Shown piece by piece: positions 23,880 to 33,621 of a stretch of DNA of 64,000 nt. The first letter of the stretch is position 1. Each line of letters starts with the position of its first letter. A program made the translations under genes and the position numbers. Origin of the DNA: Flammeovirga yaeyamensis (GTDB lineage: Bacteria; Bacteroidota; Bacteroidia; Cytophagales; Flammeovirgaceae); assembly GCF_018736045.1 (NCBI RefSeq), contig NZ_CP076133.1:1116001-1180000 (forward strand), given 5' to 3'. Under the pieces are notes generated by a model. That model had not been told where the DNA came from. It ran no database searches and was given only the letters and a program-made list of their open reading frames with translations.

Positions 23880-25529
23880 ATGAAGAAGCTTACGCAGCTC
23901 TCTGTCCTGTTAATTACTCTTTTTTTAATTGGATGCGGTAACCAAAGCATCAACAAAAATCAAAGTCTTCAAACCTACATCAAATTGTGGGGATTTTTAA
24001 AATACTATCATCCAGAGGTCGCCAAAGGAACTCAAGATTGGGATAGTGTTTTTATAGCAAGGCTGGACTCCGTCAAAAACATTCAAACTAAAGATCAACT
24101 AAATAATTACTACAGTCAATGGATCAAAAGTTTGGGTAACATCGAGAAATGTGAAAATTGTGCTGATGATCTACCTGATAGCCTCAAAGTAAACCTTGAT
24201 TTGAGTTGGATCAACGACAGTAATGTTTTTTCAACGGAAGTAATGAATCAATTGAATTTCATTAAAGACAATAGAAACCAAGGAGAAAACTATTATATAT
24301 CTCAGTCTTCCGAGGTTGGAAATACCATTTTTTCGAATGAAAAGAAATACGAATTTGAAGATCAACCTTCTGAAGGAATTAGGTTGCTAGCTTTAGCTCG
24401 TTATTGGAATATCATCAATTATTATTTTCCATATAAATATCAAACTGATGATAATTGGGGAGATGTTTTAACAGAATTAATACCATTGTTCCAATCTGCT
24501 CAAGAGGCTTTAGATTATCAATTGGCAGTCAATCAGATGGTGTCAAAAATTAATGATAGTCATGGATATGTAATTTATGATAATCGTTTGTTAGGTCAAT
24601 TCTTTGGAAAAAAATATGTTCCATTTCGATATAAAGTATTTGACAATAAGGCTATTGTAAAAGGTTTCTTCGATAAAAAATTAAGTAATGAAAATGATAT
24701 TTTATTTGGAGATGTCATTTTAGGAGTTGAAAATCAGACAATTGCCGAAAGGAGTAATTACATTTCAAAGTATTTCTCTTTCTCTAATAATGCAACTCTA
24801 TTTAGAGAAATGGAGCCATTCTTAACTACAAGAAATAAGGATTCAATTGATATAAAAATCGATAGAAAAGGAGAAATATTGAATAAGCGAATAGCTTTGT
24901 ATCCTTTAGATTCCATGGAATTTTCATTTAATAATGAAAAAACAGTCTCGAAGTTTCTATCTGATGATGTAGGATACATTAATATGGAAATTTTGAGCGA
25001 GGATCAAATTGGAAGTATATTCAAAAAGTTTAAAAACACAAAAGCCATCGTTTTTGATTTAAGAAACTATCCAATGAACGACTATCATGATTCACTTTGT
25101 TTTCATTTATCCGAGAAAGAGGTAGAATTTGCAAAGTTCTCCGTTCCTAACATGAAATATCCAGGTACCTTTAAAATCTCTGAAAGCGTTAAGATTGGAA
25201 TGGATAACCCTGATTATTATAAAGGGAAAAAGATCGTATTATGTAACGAATCTACGCAAAGTGCATCAGAATTTATGACCATGTTTTTTCAGGCTTTACC
25301 AAATACAATTACAGTTGGAAGTCAAACGGCTGGAGCCGATGGTGATGTTTCTGAGATACCACTTCCTGGAGGAATTACCGCATTAATGTCTGGTATTGGT
25401 GTTTTCTATCCAAACGGAGAAAAAACACAAAGAACTGGGGTGAAAATTGATGTCTATGTTGAGCCAACAATTGAAGGAATAAGTGAAGAAAGGGATGAGG
25501 TACTTGAAAAAGCAATCAATTTGATTTAA
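23880..25529 (+). CDS. S41 family peptidase lipoprotein, large form
   Basis: A 549-residue protein with lipobox LFLIGC. The N-terminal region (about 30-110) begins TYIKLWGFLKYYHPEVAKG, typical of Bacteroidota S41 proteins. A helical region and a PDZ-like segment (NENDILFGDVILGVENQTI) follow, then the S41 core: VGYINMEIL, KAIVFDLRNYP, and the active-site region NESTQSASEFMT with Ser461 or Ser463. VEPTIEGISEERDEVLEKAI is the usual C-terminal ending. Expected extracytoplasmic endopeptidase; substrate unknown. Confidence 0.8.
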   Translation: MKKLTQLSVLLITLFLIGCGNQSINKNQSLQTYIKLWGFLKYYHPEVAKGTQDWDSVFIARLDSVKNIQTKDQLNNYYSQWIKSLGNIEKCENCADDLPDSLKVNLDLSWINDSNVFSTEVMNQLNFIKDNRNQGENYYISQSSEVGNTIFSNEKKYEFEDQPSEGIRLLALARYWNIINYYFPYKYQTDDNWGDVLTELIPLFQSAQEALDYQLAVNQMVSKINDSHGYVIYDNRLLGQFFGKKYVPFRYKVFDNKAIVKGFFDKKLSNENDILFGDVILGVENQTIAERSNYISKYFSFSNNATLFREMEPFLTTRNKDSIDIKIDRKGEILNKRIALYPLDSMEFSFNNEKTVSKFLSDDVGYINMEILSEDQIGSIFKKFKNTKAIVFDLRNYPMNDYHDSLCFHLSEKEVEFAKFSVPNMKYPGTFKISESVKIGMDNPDYYKGKKIVLCNESTQSASEFMTMFFQALPNTITVGSQTAGADGDVSEIPLPGGITALMSGIGVFYPNGEKTQRTGVKIDVYVEPTIEGISEERDEVLEKAINLI

Positions 25530-25536
25530 AATAAAT

Positions 25537-25582
25537 GAAGGCATAGCAAAAGAGTTTAATACTTAGTTGTTATGCCTTTTTA
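25537..25582 (+). terminator. Rho-independent terminator after the S41 gene
   Basis: AAGGCATA (25538-25545) pairs with TATGCCTT (25571-25578), with further CAA/TTG pairing inside, followed by TT. Confidence 0.6.
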
Positions 25583-25701
25583 AATATAAATCAAAACCAG
25601 AAATTAGTAACAAGTCGAAAATCAGAAAGTATTAAATGAACAAATAAATATTTAAAGTTTTCTCTATCATCACTAACTCTAGCTTTGAAGTTTTGTATTT
25701 C

Positions 25702-28143
25702 TTAGTTCACCTTGTGTTTTCCTAGAAATTTATACATTTCTGATGCAGCTAAAAGATAAGCTCCAACCCCAAAATCGGCTGTTGAGTTTTCGTCTACCTG
25801 CTGACCAGGAATTGCACGTTCACCGATAGGTTGTACATAACCAACTTTTCCGTTTTCATTTAATGCCGTGGAGCTTAAATAATTCCAAGATTTCTTTACA
25901 ACAGGAGCATATTCATCCACCGAAAGAATTCCATTGTTCATACCGCATAAGTAGCCATAGGTAAAGAAAGCAGTACCACTTGTTTCCGGTCCTGGTGCAT
26001 GCTTTGGATCTAAAATACTTCTTGTCCAATATCCTTCTTGTTGCTGAGCCTGTTTTAAGGCAACCGCCATTTTTTTATAAATGCCCTCGAAGTAAGTTCT
26101 GTGTTCCCAATCTTCAGGAACATCTTGAAGCACCTTTGCTAAACCAGCAAACACCCAGCCATCGCCTCTAGCCCAAAAGTCTTTTAAACCATTGACCGAT
26201 TTGTGTTTAGGGAACACATATCTCGCGTCTCTAAAGAATAGTCCTGTTTCCCCGTCGTACATAATACTTTTAGAATAAGCGAAGTATTCGTACAACTTAT
26301 CCAAGTATTGTTTGTCGCCTGTTAGATGATATAATTTTGTCATTACAGGCATCACCATGTAAAGGCCATCGGCCCACCACCAATAATCGTTTCTTGAGGT
26401 AGACATTTCGTATTTCATCACCTCTTTTGCTCGTGCGACCATTGCCTCCTCCTTGTCATCCGATAAGTTATATAAGTCGATATACGTTTGAAAACAGATT
26501 TGCCAATCACCGAATAATACAAAATCATCTGTTTCTCCATACTTATATTTCCAATTCGATTTTATATCCGATTTAGCACCTTTCCACTCATTATGTTTTG
26601 CCCAATCTATGGAATAATGACGATAAGCTTCTTTTTTAGTGATTTCATAAGCCGCCATATTTCCGGTATGATATGCTGCATGATCCCAGAAAGATCGTAG
26701 CTCTGCTTTATTGTTTGCCTGCCAATAGTCGTTTACCTTAAGGATAATTTTTTTTACCTCCTTTTTGGTATTCATCTTCCCAACTTTTTGATGTTCATTT
26801 CTATGAATAAATTCCCCCACAATCTTTGCTTTATAGTTCATATACGTCGTGTATTCACCATAAAACCACAAGGCCACCTGATTCTTTTTTGACTTAATAC
26901 CTTTAGGAACATAAGGTCTTAAATTATCCTTTTCAGAGTTCTCTGTTATCGCCGTCCAAGTCCAAGTTTCGCCATCATTTTTTGTAACAGCCGAGTAGAT
27001 TTCATAGCGTTCACCTTCTACACCAGTCATTGGGTTTTTATTCGACGACATAAAAATCTGATTTGTATTGTAGGGGTTTATAGTAATAATCCCAGTATAA
27101 TCGTCTTCACCATTGTATAATCCTTTTCCTGCATCACAAACTAAGTGGTTGGTCCATAAATTACCGTTCCATTTAGCATAGTGATACGTAATAGTATTGA
27201 TATCAATTTGTTTAGAGTAACTCACCACAGGATTCCCTTTTTTATCATAATTGATGTTATGCGTCCAAGGTCTTGCTTTTGTTCCATCAGATCCAAAATG
27301 ATAAAGCTTATGAACCGATTGAACATCAATAGGCTTACCTGCAAATACACTTGCTAAATCTGTTATAACGCTACCATCTGTCTGATATATTTTACCTTGT
27401 GTTCCATCCTTATTTGTTTGATAATAGCAGTGATATAAGTTGTTGTCGGCTTTTCTAGGATGACCATCCGTAAAGAAGAAATCAATTCTATCAACATTAT
27501 TAGAAGTGTATTTTACATAAGGTCGCACACTACCATCCCCATTTTTAAATAGGATAAAATCTTTTCCATCACGGAGTGGCTGACCATCTTTATCGTACGT
27601 TTTTACATTCGGATTAAAGTTGTTCGTACGCATGAAATTATAGATCTTCCCTTGTTCTGCACTTAGTTGATAAGCGTTATTGTAAGTGGCTCCTTTATGG
27701 TCGGAATCATTGGTAGTTAGTTGCATAATTTCATCACCCCAATCCGATTGTTTTTTAGGTTCTTCGACTAAAGAAGTTCTAAAATAATTCTTCTTCGGAC
27801 CAATATGCTTACTGTAAAAGGCCATAATTTTCCCATCTTCCCTCATTAAAACAGAAGCATTATTATGATCATCTTTTTGTGCCCAAGTGCTTAATAGTAC
27901 TACACTGCCCACAGCATAACCCGTTGAAATATCGTTGACAGACAAAGCAGTCTTACCATCACTTTTAACATAAGAAGTATATAGTTTGCCGTTTTTATAT
28001 GCTGCACGTTCATCGTTGTACCAGGTCCATGCACCATCTTCTGCGACAACGAAATCGTAACTTTTTGGAGTTGTTTGTTGTGCTAAAACCGATGTGTAAC
28101 AGCCAAGCAAACATAAACTCATCAGAATATTGAGTAATTTCAT
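25702..28143 (-). CDS. BNR_4-repeat / GH105 fusion enzyme
   Basis: A secreted 813-residue protein with a signal peptide (LLNILMSLCLLGCYTSVLAQ). Residues about 28-440 have the BNR_4 beta-propeller pattern (DGAWTWYNDERAAYKNGKLY, DDHNNASVLMREDGKI). Residues about 450-805 are a GH88/GH105 (alpha/alpha)6 domain with the acid motifs WADGLYMVMPVM and FWARGDGWVFAG, then GTAFFTYGYLCGMNNGIL. GH105 enzymes remove delta-4,5-unsaturated uronic acids from oligosaccharides made by lyases. Some ulvan lyases are beta-propellers with BNR-like repeats, so a lyase plus hydrolase fusion is possible but unproven. The adjacent membrane AraC regulator, on the same strand upstream, is a likely controller. Confidence 0.8.
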   Translation of the reverse strand: MKLLNILMSLCLLGCYTSVLAQQTTPKSYDFVVAEDGAWTWYNDERAAYKNGKLYTSYVKSDGKTALSVNDISTGYAVGSVVLLSTWAQKDDHNNASVLMREDGKIMAFYSKHIGPKKNYFRTSLVEEPKKQSDWGDEIMQLTTNDSDHKGATYNNAYQLSAEQGKIYNFMRTNNFNPNVKTYDKDGQPLRDGKDFILFKNGDGSVRPYVKYTSNNVDRIDFFFTDGHPRKADNNLYHCYYQTNKDGTQGKIYQTDGSVITDLASVFAGKPIDVQSVHKLYHFGSDGTKARPWTHNINYDKKGNPVVSYSKQIDINTITYHYAKWNGNLWTNHLVCDAGKGLYNGEDDYTGIITINPYNTNQIFMSSNKNPMTGVEGERYEIYSAVTKNDGETWTWTAITENSEKDNLRPYVPKGIKSKKNQVALWFYGEYTTYMNYKAKIVGEFIHRNEHQKVGKMNTKKEVKKIILKVNDYWQANNKAELRSFWDHAAYHTGNMAAYEITKKEAYRHYSIDWAKHNEWKGAKSDIKSNWKYKYGETDDFVLFGDWQICFQTYIDLYNLSDDKEEAMVARAKEVMKYEMSTSRNDYWWWADGLYMVMPVMTKLYHLTGDKQYLDKLYEYFAYSKSIMYDGETGLFFRDARYVFPKHKSVNGLKDFWARGDGWVFAGLAKVLQDVPEDWEHRTYFEGIYKKMAVALKQAQQQEGYWTRSILDPKHAPGPETSGTAFFTYGYLCGMNNGILSVDEYAPVVKKSWNYLSSTALNENGKVGYVQPIGERAIPGQQVDENSTADFGVGAYLLAASEMYKFLGKHKVN

Positions 28144-28253
28144 TTCATTAGATATTTAATTGATACCTAAATCTAGAATTTCATTCATTTAAAGATCTTC
28201 AAAATTATGCTTAAAGCATCTTAAAATAAATGCTTTGATTGATATTCAGTAAA

Positions 28254-29591
28254 TTATAAAGTAGTGTTTCTATTTTTTTCCTGAAATTCAATAGGACTAA
28301 ACCCCGTTACTTTTCGAAAAACTGTACTAAAATAGTTCGGATTATTATACCCTACTTGATAGGCTGTTTCTGTTACAGTTTGATGAATTAATAAGTTCTG
28401 TGAAGCCTCTATTCTAAGTTTTGTCTGATATTGAAGGATCGTCTGACCAATGTTCTTTTTAAACTCCCTCATTAAATGTGCCTTGCTCAAACCGGCCATT
28501 CTAGCTATTTCGTCTACGCTAATATCTTCTGAGAAATTCCCTTTAAGATAGTCGACCACTTTATTCACGGCCAAAGCATTTTTCTGTTGAGGAATATCAG
28601 ATATCATTTCAGAAAGTTCCACCGCTTCATTGTAAATAATCTCTTTCACCTGGGTCGCATCCTTACTGTGTTGGATAGCTTTGGTTTTATCTACATTTCT
28701 TTGAAGTAAAGAATCGGTATCACCGCCAGCCTCAATAGTGGTATCGGTAAGCATATTTAAAATTTCCCGAATACGCATTTTGTAGACATCTAAGTTGCCA
28801 TGTGATACACCTTCTAAGTTTTCTAGCAATACTCGTATATCTTTGGTTTTCTCACTTGTATTCGACTTAATCACCAACTGCAATTCTTCTTTGAGCAAGC
28901 CCACTTTACCTTTCATATCTTTGATATCAAGGAATACGGCCCAAATCCACATCATCCCCACAGGAATAGAAGCGATATAATACAAACCAATATTCTGAGG
29001 TTTCGTTCCTACACCAATAACTAAGCTCAAACCAAATATAAGTCCACCAGAAAGGAACAATAATAATTTCAATTGTCGTTTTCCTATCATCTCTTTGATG
29101 ATCAATAAAGAGCACGGAATGATTAATTGAACTATCGCTCCAATTATCTGAATTTGATGGGCTGCATTAATACCATTAAAAACTTCTTCTGCTGACTCAT
29201 TAAAGAACCACCTTAAAGAACCGTAGTCGTAAAATAGGATGTATGCAACGGCTAATATTCCACCAATTCCATAGGGCAGAACATACAACGTTCGTGTGGC
29301 AGGGAGTCCACTTTGTTTCGAAGTGGCTATGAGTAAGGAGGGAATACCAATACCTAATAAAAGCAGCATTCTTGCATAAAGTACAAGTATGGCTTCCACT
29401 TCAGAGGAATATACCCAAGAGATTCTCCCGATTAAAAACAGAACAAAAGAGCACAAAAAAAGAAGGTATAATCTATAATCAGCAGAAATTCTTTTTCTCA
29501 CAACAATGAAGTACAAAAGGATTGTTAGAAAAAGCTGTGCAGATACCAAAGGGGCTAAAATATATTCAAATAGTTCGCGACTTAATACCAA
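28254..29591 (-). CDS. Membrane-anchored AraC-family regulator
   Basis: The N-terminal half has about seven hydrophobic segments (residues 8-235). A helical linker leads to a C-terminal AraC double helix-turn-helix (about 345-440): SVDEIARMAGLSKAHLMREF and AYQVGYNNPNYFSTVFRKVT, ending GFSPIEF. It would sense a signal at the membrane and bind DNA from there. The same-strand GH105 fusion starts 111 bases downstream and is the most likely target. Confidence 0.8.
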   Translation of the reverse strand: MVLSRELFEYILAPLVSAQLFLTILLYFIVVRKRISADYRLYLLFLCSFVLFLIGRISWVYSSEVEAILVLYARMLLLLGIGIPSLLIATSKQSGLPATRTLYVLPYGIGGILAVAYILFYDYGSLRWFFNESAEEVFNGINAAHQIQIIGAIVQLIIPCSLLIIKEMIGKRQLKLLLFLSGGLIFGLSLVIGVGTKPQNIGLYYIASIPVGMMWIWAVFLDIKDMKGKVGLLKEELQLVIKSNTSEKTKDIRVLLENLEGVSHGNLDVYKMRIREILNMLTDTTIEAGGDTDSLLQRNVDKTKAIQHSKDATQVKEIIYNEAVELSEMISDIPQQKNALAVNKVVDYLKGNFSEDISVDEIARMAGLSKAHLMREFKKNIGQTILQYQTKLRIEASQNLLIHQTVTETAYQVGYNNPNYFSTVFRKVTGFSPIEFQEKNRNTTL

Positions 29592-29849
29592 AGTTCAATA
29601 GAAGTTGTGTTGAATAAATGATGAAAAGGAGAATAAATTTCTAACCTAAATCAATATATAATGTTTTTGTCTGTCAATTAAGATTACGATACAAGAAATG
29701 AGGAGAAAATTGTTTCACCCCCGTTGTTTGAATTAATTATTTCTTATCGTATTCTAAATTAGAATAGTCTACTTTTAACTTTGATCATTTAAACTTGTTA
29801 AGTATTTTGGTTGAGCAAATGAATTGATAAACACTAAAACAAATTTTCA

Positions 29850-31181
29850 ATGTTTAGGCTCGATCAAAATGAAAACCAGTTAAATACACTAGAACTAAAA
29901 AGAAATTGGGCAGGGAATGTTGAATTTAATCCCAAACAAGTTGATTTTCCATCAACAGAAACTGAAATCCAAAAATTAGTCTTAAAAGCAGCCAACCAAA
30001 GAAGTACTATTCGAGTAATAGGAACAGGGCATTCTTTTAGTGCTTTATGTCAGACAAACCAGATTTTGATGAGTCTAGATAATTATCAGGGTCTAGTACA
30101 TGTTGATAAAAATAAACAACAAGTGACTGTAAAAGGAGGTACCAAATTAAAACTATTGGGAGAGCTTCTTTGGAAAGAAGGACTCGCTATGGAAAATCTT
30201 GGTGATATCGATTCTCAGTCTATTGCAGGCACAATTAGCACAGGAACTCACGGAACAGGAACCTCTTTTGGAACCATCAGCTCACAGGTTATATCACTTA
30301 AACTGATTAATGGAAAAGGTGAAATTAAAACCTGTTCGCTTGAAAAAGATGTTCAGTTATTTAAAGCTGCTCAAGTTTCTTTAGGTGCATTAGGGATCAT
30401 CACTGAGGTGACCCTACAATGTGTTCCAACTTATAAACTGCTCATCAAAAATAGAAAAGAAGGCCTCAATACAATTTTATCCAGTATTGAGGAGAGGAAT
30501 ACGCTTAACCGAAACTTTGAATATTATTGGTTCCCTTATACCGAAACAGTATGGACTAAATCTTCTAACATTGTCGAAAGCGGAGAGCCCGATAAAGACA
30601 ATCTATTGAATTACCTCTCCGAATTATTATTAGAAAACTATACATTTAAGGGATTATGTGAATTTGCTAGATTATTTCCCTCCCAAAATAAATTGGTCTC
30701 GAAAATCATTGCTCAATCTGTCCCAACGATGGAAAAATTAAACCATAGTCATAAAGTATATGCCACCATGCGGTTAGTAAAATTTACTGAAATGGAATAC
30801 AGTGTACCAGCAGAAGCCTATCAAGAGGTAATGAAGGAAGTGATAAAGTTGGTGAACTCAGGGAAGTATCCTATTCATTTTCCAATCGAAAATCGCTGGG
30901 TAAAACAAGATGATATTTTTATGAGTCCAGCATATCAACGTGATTCAGTATACATTGCTTGTCATGTTTATAATAAGAAGAGCTACAAAGAATATTTCAA
31001 GGCTTTAGAATCAATTTTAAGAGCCTATGGCGGTCGTCCACATTGGGGTAAACTAAATACCATTACTCAGAAAGATGTGACAGAACTCTATCCTAAATTC
31101 ATGGAATTTGATGCTGTTAGAAAAAATGAAGATCCAGACGGGATGTTCACGAATTCGTATTTAAAGAAAATTATTGGATAA
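29850..31181 (+). CDS. FAD-dependent sugar-1,4-lactone oxidase
   Basis: The N-terminal FAD-binding domain of the VAO/PCMH type is clear: FPSTETEIQKLV, RVIGTGHSFSALCQT and AGTISTGTHGTGTSFGTIS. The C-terminal ALO domain ends with GGRPHWGKLNT and the FDAVRKNEDPDGMFTNSYL signature. The 443-residue length fits L-gulono-/D-arabinono-lactone oxidases, which oxidise aldono-lactones to ascorbate-like products. The exact sugar is unknown. Its stop codon overlaps the start of the next gene, so the two form an operon. Confidence 0.85.
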   Translation: MFRLDQNENQLNTLELKRNWAGNVEFNPKQVDFPSTETEIQKLVLKAANQRSTIRVIGTGHSFSALCQTNQILMSLDNYQGLVHVDKNKQQVTVKGGTKLKLLGELLWKEGLAMENLGDIDSQSIAGTISTGTHGTGTSFGTISSQVISLKLINGKGEIKTCSLEKDVQLFKAAQVSLGALGIITEVTLQCVPTYKLLIKNRKEGLNTILSSIEERNTLNRNFEYYWFPYTETVWTKSSNIVESGEPDKDNLLNYLSELLLENYTFKGLCEFARLFPSQNKLVSKIIAQSVPTMEKLNHSHKVYATMRLVKFTEMEYSVPAEAYQEVMKEVIKLVNSGKYPIHFPIENRWVKQDDIFMSPAYQRDSVYIACHVYNKKSYKEYFKALESILRAYGGRPHWGKLNTITQKDVTELYPKFMEFDAVRKNEDPDGMFTNSYLKKIIG

Positions 31182-32386
31182 TGGGTTTAGAGAATAACTA
31201 TTTCGAATTACTTAATTCTATATTGAAAGAAGGGAATCGAGCCATACCTTTTTTAATGCTTGATCTTGATCGTATTGATGAAAATATTCAATTATTACAA
31301 AAAGAATTGAAGACAGAAGCACACCTTCGGATAGTGGTGAAGTCTTTACCTTCTTATCCTTTGATTGCTTACATAGCGAATAAGTTGCAAACCAATCGCT
31401 ATATGGTTTTTCATCAACCCTTTTTAAGTGATTTGGCCAGCAAGTTAGATCATCAAGCAGACATTTTGATAGGCAAACCAATGCCTGTAAAAACAGCGGC
31501 TTATTTCTATAAATATATTTCAAAAAACAATCCTGATTTCAATCCATTTACTCAAATACAATGGCTTATTGATACCAAAGAAAGGGCTTTACAGTATTTA
31601 CAGTTAGCAGAGAAATTAGGTCAGTCGCTTCGCTTAAATTTAGAAATCGATATTGGATTACATCGTGGAGGATTCCACTCATTTGATGCATTGAATGAAA
31701 CGCTAACTCTTATAAGTGAGCATTCCGATAAAATAGAATTTAGTGGTTTTATGGGGTACGATCCGCATGTGGTTAAAATTCCTTCGGTCATACGATCTCA
31801 AAAAACCTCTTTAAAAAGGAGTAACGAATTCTATGAGGAATGTAAGACTTTGGTATGCGAAAAATTCCCTCAACTATGGAAGGATCATCTCACTTTTAAC
31901 GGAGCAGGTAGCCCAACGGCAAGTCTACACAATTCAGCTTCTTCACCATTAAATGATATTGCAGCAGGTTCCTGTTTTGTTAAACCAACTACCTTCGACA
32001 TACCTACTTTGCATAATTATCAGCCGGCCTGTTTTATAGCAGCACCTGTTCTAAAAAAAATGAAAGGAACAGCAATTCCTGGATTAGAAAAATTGAAAAA
32101 GTTTATGCCTTTCATCAATAAGAAGAATGCGCAATCTTTTTTCATTTACGGTGGATATTGGAAAGCCGACTATATTTATCCAGAACAGTTGGAAGAAAAT
32201 AAACTCTATGGTGTATCGACGAACCAAACGATGGTCAATGCTCCCAAAAACACAAATTTAGAAGTGGATGATTTTGTCTTTCTACGCCCTCATCAAAGTG
32301 AGTTTGTGTTTTTACAATTTGGTAAGTTGGTTATCATTAAAAATCAAAAAATCGTTGATGAATGGGAGTTGATGAACAATAATTGA
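31181..32386 (+). CDS. PLP-dependent D-threonine-aldolase/alanine-racemase-fold enzyme
   Basis: The 401-residue protein shows the N-terminal PLP-barrel pattern: LMLDLDRIDENIQLLQKEL, HLRIVVKSLPSYPLIAYI with the PLP-lysine candidate in VVKS, LEIDIGLHRGGF and LTFNGAGSPTASLH. A DSD1-like C-terminal beta domain contains VDDFVFLRPHQSEFVF. Known members are D-threonine aldolases, D-serine dehydratases and relatives. Coupling to the lactone oxidase by a shared base (A of TAATG) implies a joint pathway, possibly sugar-acid metabolism; this is inference. Confidence 0.75.
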   Translation: MGLENNYFELLNSILKEGNRAIPFLMLDLDRIDENIQLLQKELKTEAHLRIVVKSLPSYPLIAYIANKLQTNRYMVFHQPFLSDLASKLDHQADILIGKPMPVKTAAYFYKYISKNNPDFNPFTQIQWLIDTKERALQYLQLAEKLGQSLRLNLEIDIGLHRGGFHSFDALNETLTLISEHSDKIEFSGFMGYDPHVVKIPSVIRSQKTSLKRSNEFYEECKTLVCEKFPQLWKDHLTFNGAGSPTASLHNSASSPLNDIAAGSCFVKPTTFDIPTLHNYQPACFIAAPVLKKMKGTAIPGLEKLKKFMPFINKKNAQSFFIYGGYWKADYIYPEQLEENKLYGVSTNQTMVNAPKNTNLEVDDFVFLRPHQSEFVFLQFGKLVIIKNQKIVDEWELMNNN

Positions 32387-32476
32387 AAAACAACTCTTTG
32401 GATAACACTATAGATAAACGATGAATTGTGTAAGAATATCAGTAAATTGTATTTAGCATACATCTCTTTATAGCCA

Positions 32477-32484
32477 TAAATTTG
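32477..32484 (+). promoter_or_regulatory. Candidate -7 promoter element
   Basis: TAAATTTG matches the Bacteroidota -7 consensus TAnnTTTG, 35 bases before the ATG at 32519. The nearest TTG upstream (32447) is spaced somewhat too far (27 bases). Confidence 0.35.
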
Positions 32485-32518
32485 TAGTAGAAACAATCTG
32501 AAATATAATTAATTTGAT

Positions 32519-33022
32519 ATGAACATTTTACAATCTTTGGAAGCCTATACAACAGCACAAAAGTGGGTGGGAATTAACTTTATTATACTAGGTTCTATTT
32601 TGGTGATATTGGCTGGAATCTTTACATTTTTTGTCGCTAAAACTCCAATGTCAAGCGGTATGAAATGGGGAGCATTGGTTTCTGGAATATTTATTATTGT
32701 AGGGGGAGTATCTTATTATAGTTTTTGCAATAAAACACAATTAAGCTCACAAGCTATTTACGAGAAAGATGTAACAGAATTTGTCCAATTTGAGTACGAA
32801 CGTATGGAGAAGGTGGATAAAGATTTTTTACTCTATCAGCTTACCTTCACAGCATTTATAGTGGCGGTATTGATTATCATATTATTTATCAATATGCCTT
32901 TATTAAAAGGTATATCTTATGCAGTCGCTATTTTATTCTTGGGAATACTATTTATCGAAGGATTTTCTCATACATCAATCACTAAATATACTTCTGAATT
33001 AAAGAAAGAAGTTCAGCGTTAG
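32519..33022 (+). CDS. Four-helix membrane protein of unknown function
   Basis: A 167-residue protein with four hydrophobic helices, at about 19-41, 48-66, 108-124 and 130-146. A charged loop between the second and third contains YEKDVTEFVQFEYERMEKVDKD. No known family recognised. Confidence 0.65.
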   Translation: MNILQSLEAYTTAQKWVGINFIILGSILVILAGIFTFFVAKTPMSSGMKWGALVSGIFIIVGGVSYYSFCNKTQLSSQAIYEKDVTEFVQFEYERMEKVDKDFLLYQLTFTAFIVAVLIIILFINMPLLKGISYAVAILFLGILFIEGFSHTSITKYTSELKKEVQR

Positions 33023-33148
33023 TCACCTAACGTTCTTATGAGTGATTAACGAAAAATTAACTTTGAGAAGCAGGTCTAAATTGTTAAATTCACAACATAA
33101 TAAATACAATTTTTTTAACTCTATTATTTTTTAAACTAAAAGCCAAAA

Positions 33149-33478
33149 ATGCACTATTATTTTAAAGTATTACAGAACTATGCCACATTTAGCGGACGTG
33201 CAAGAAGAGAAGAGTATTGGATGTTTGTTCTAATCAATGCCATCATTTCTTTTGTCTGCGGATTTATCTGTGGTATGTTGGGCTATCCAGAATTGGCTAA
33301 CCTTTATTCATTGTTGATATTATTACCTGCAATTGGTGTTGCGGTAAGAAGAATGCATGATGTTAGCAAAAGCGGGTGGTACATCCTTATTCCTATTTAC
33401 AATCTTATTCTTGCTATACAAGAAGGAGATCATGGTGATAACGAGTATGGAGCTGATCCAAAATCAGAAACAATCTAA
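33149..33478 (+). CDS. DUF805 family membrane protein
   Basis: The 109-residue protein matches DUF805 (PF05656-type): FKVLQNYATFSGRARREEYW at the N-terminus, AIGVAVRRMHDVSKSGWY in the middle, and the typical GDHGDNEYGADP ending. Three to four membrane segments. Function of the family is unknown. A perfect hairpin terminator follows. Confidence 0.85.
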   Translation: MHYYFKVLQNYATFSGRARREEYWMFVLINAIISFVCGFICGMLGYPELANLYSLLILLPAIGVAVRRMHDVSKSGWYILIPIYNLILAIQEGDHGDNEYGADPKSETI

Positions 33479-33485
33479 ACCATCA

Positions 33486-33529
33486 AATAGTATAATGGGA
33501 TCATTATTATCTCATTATACTATTTTTTT
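33486..33529 (+). terminator. Rho-independent terminator
   Basis: AATAGTATAATG (33486-33497) and CATTATACTATT (33513-33524) form a perfect 12-bp stem followed by a run of T. Confidence 0.85.
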
Positions 33530-33621
33530 GCAAATTATATTCTTCACATTTACAGCGAACAATTTCTTTCTTCCTTCATCATATTGTTTGACCTTTTCTT
33601 TAATCTGAAAGACTCTTTCTC

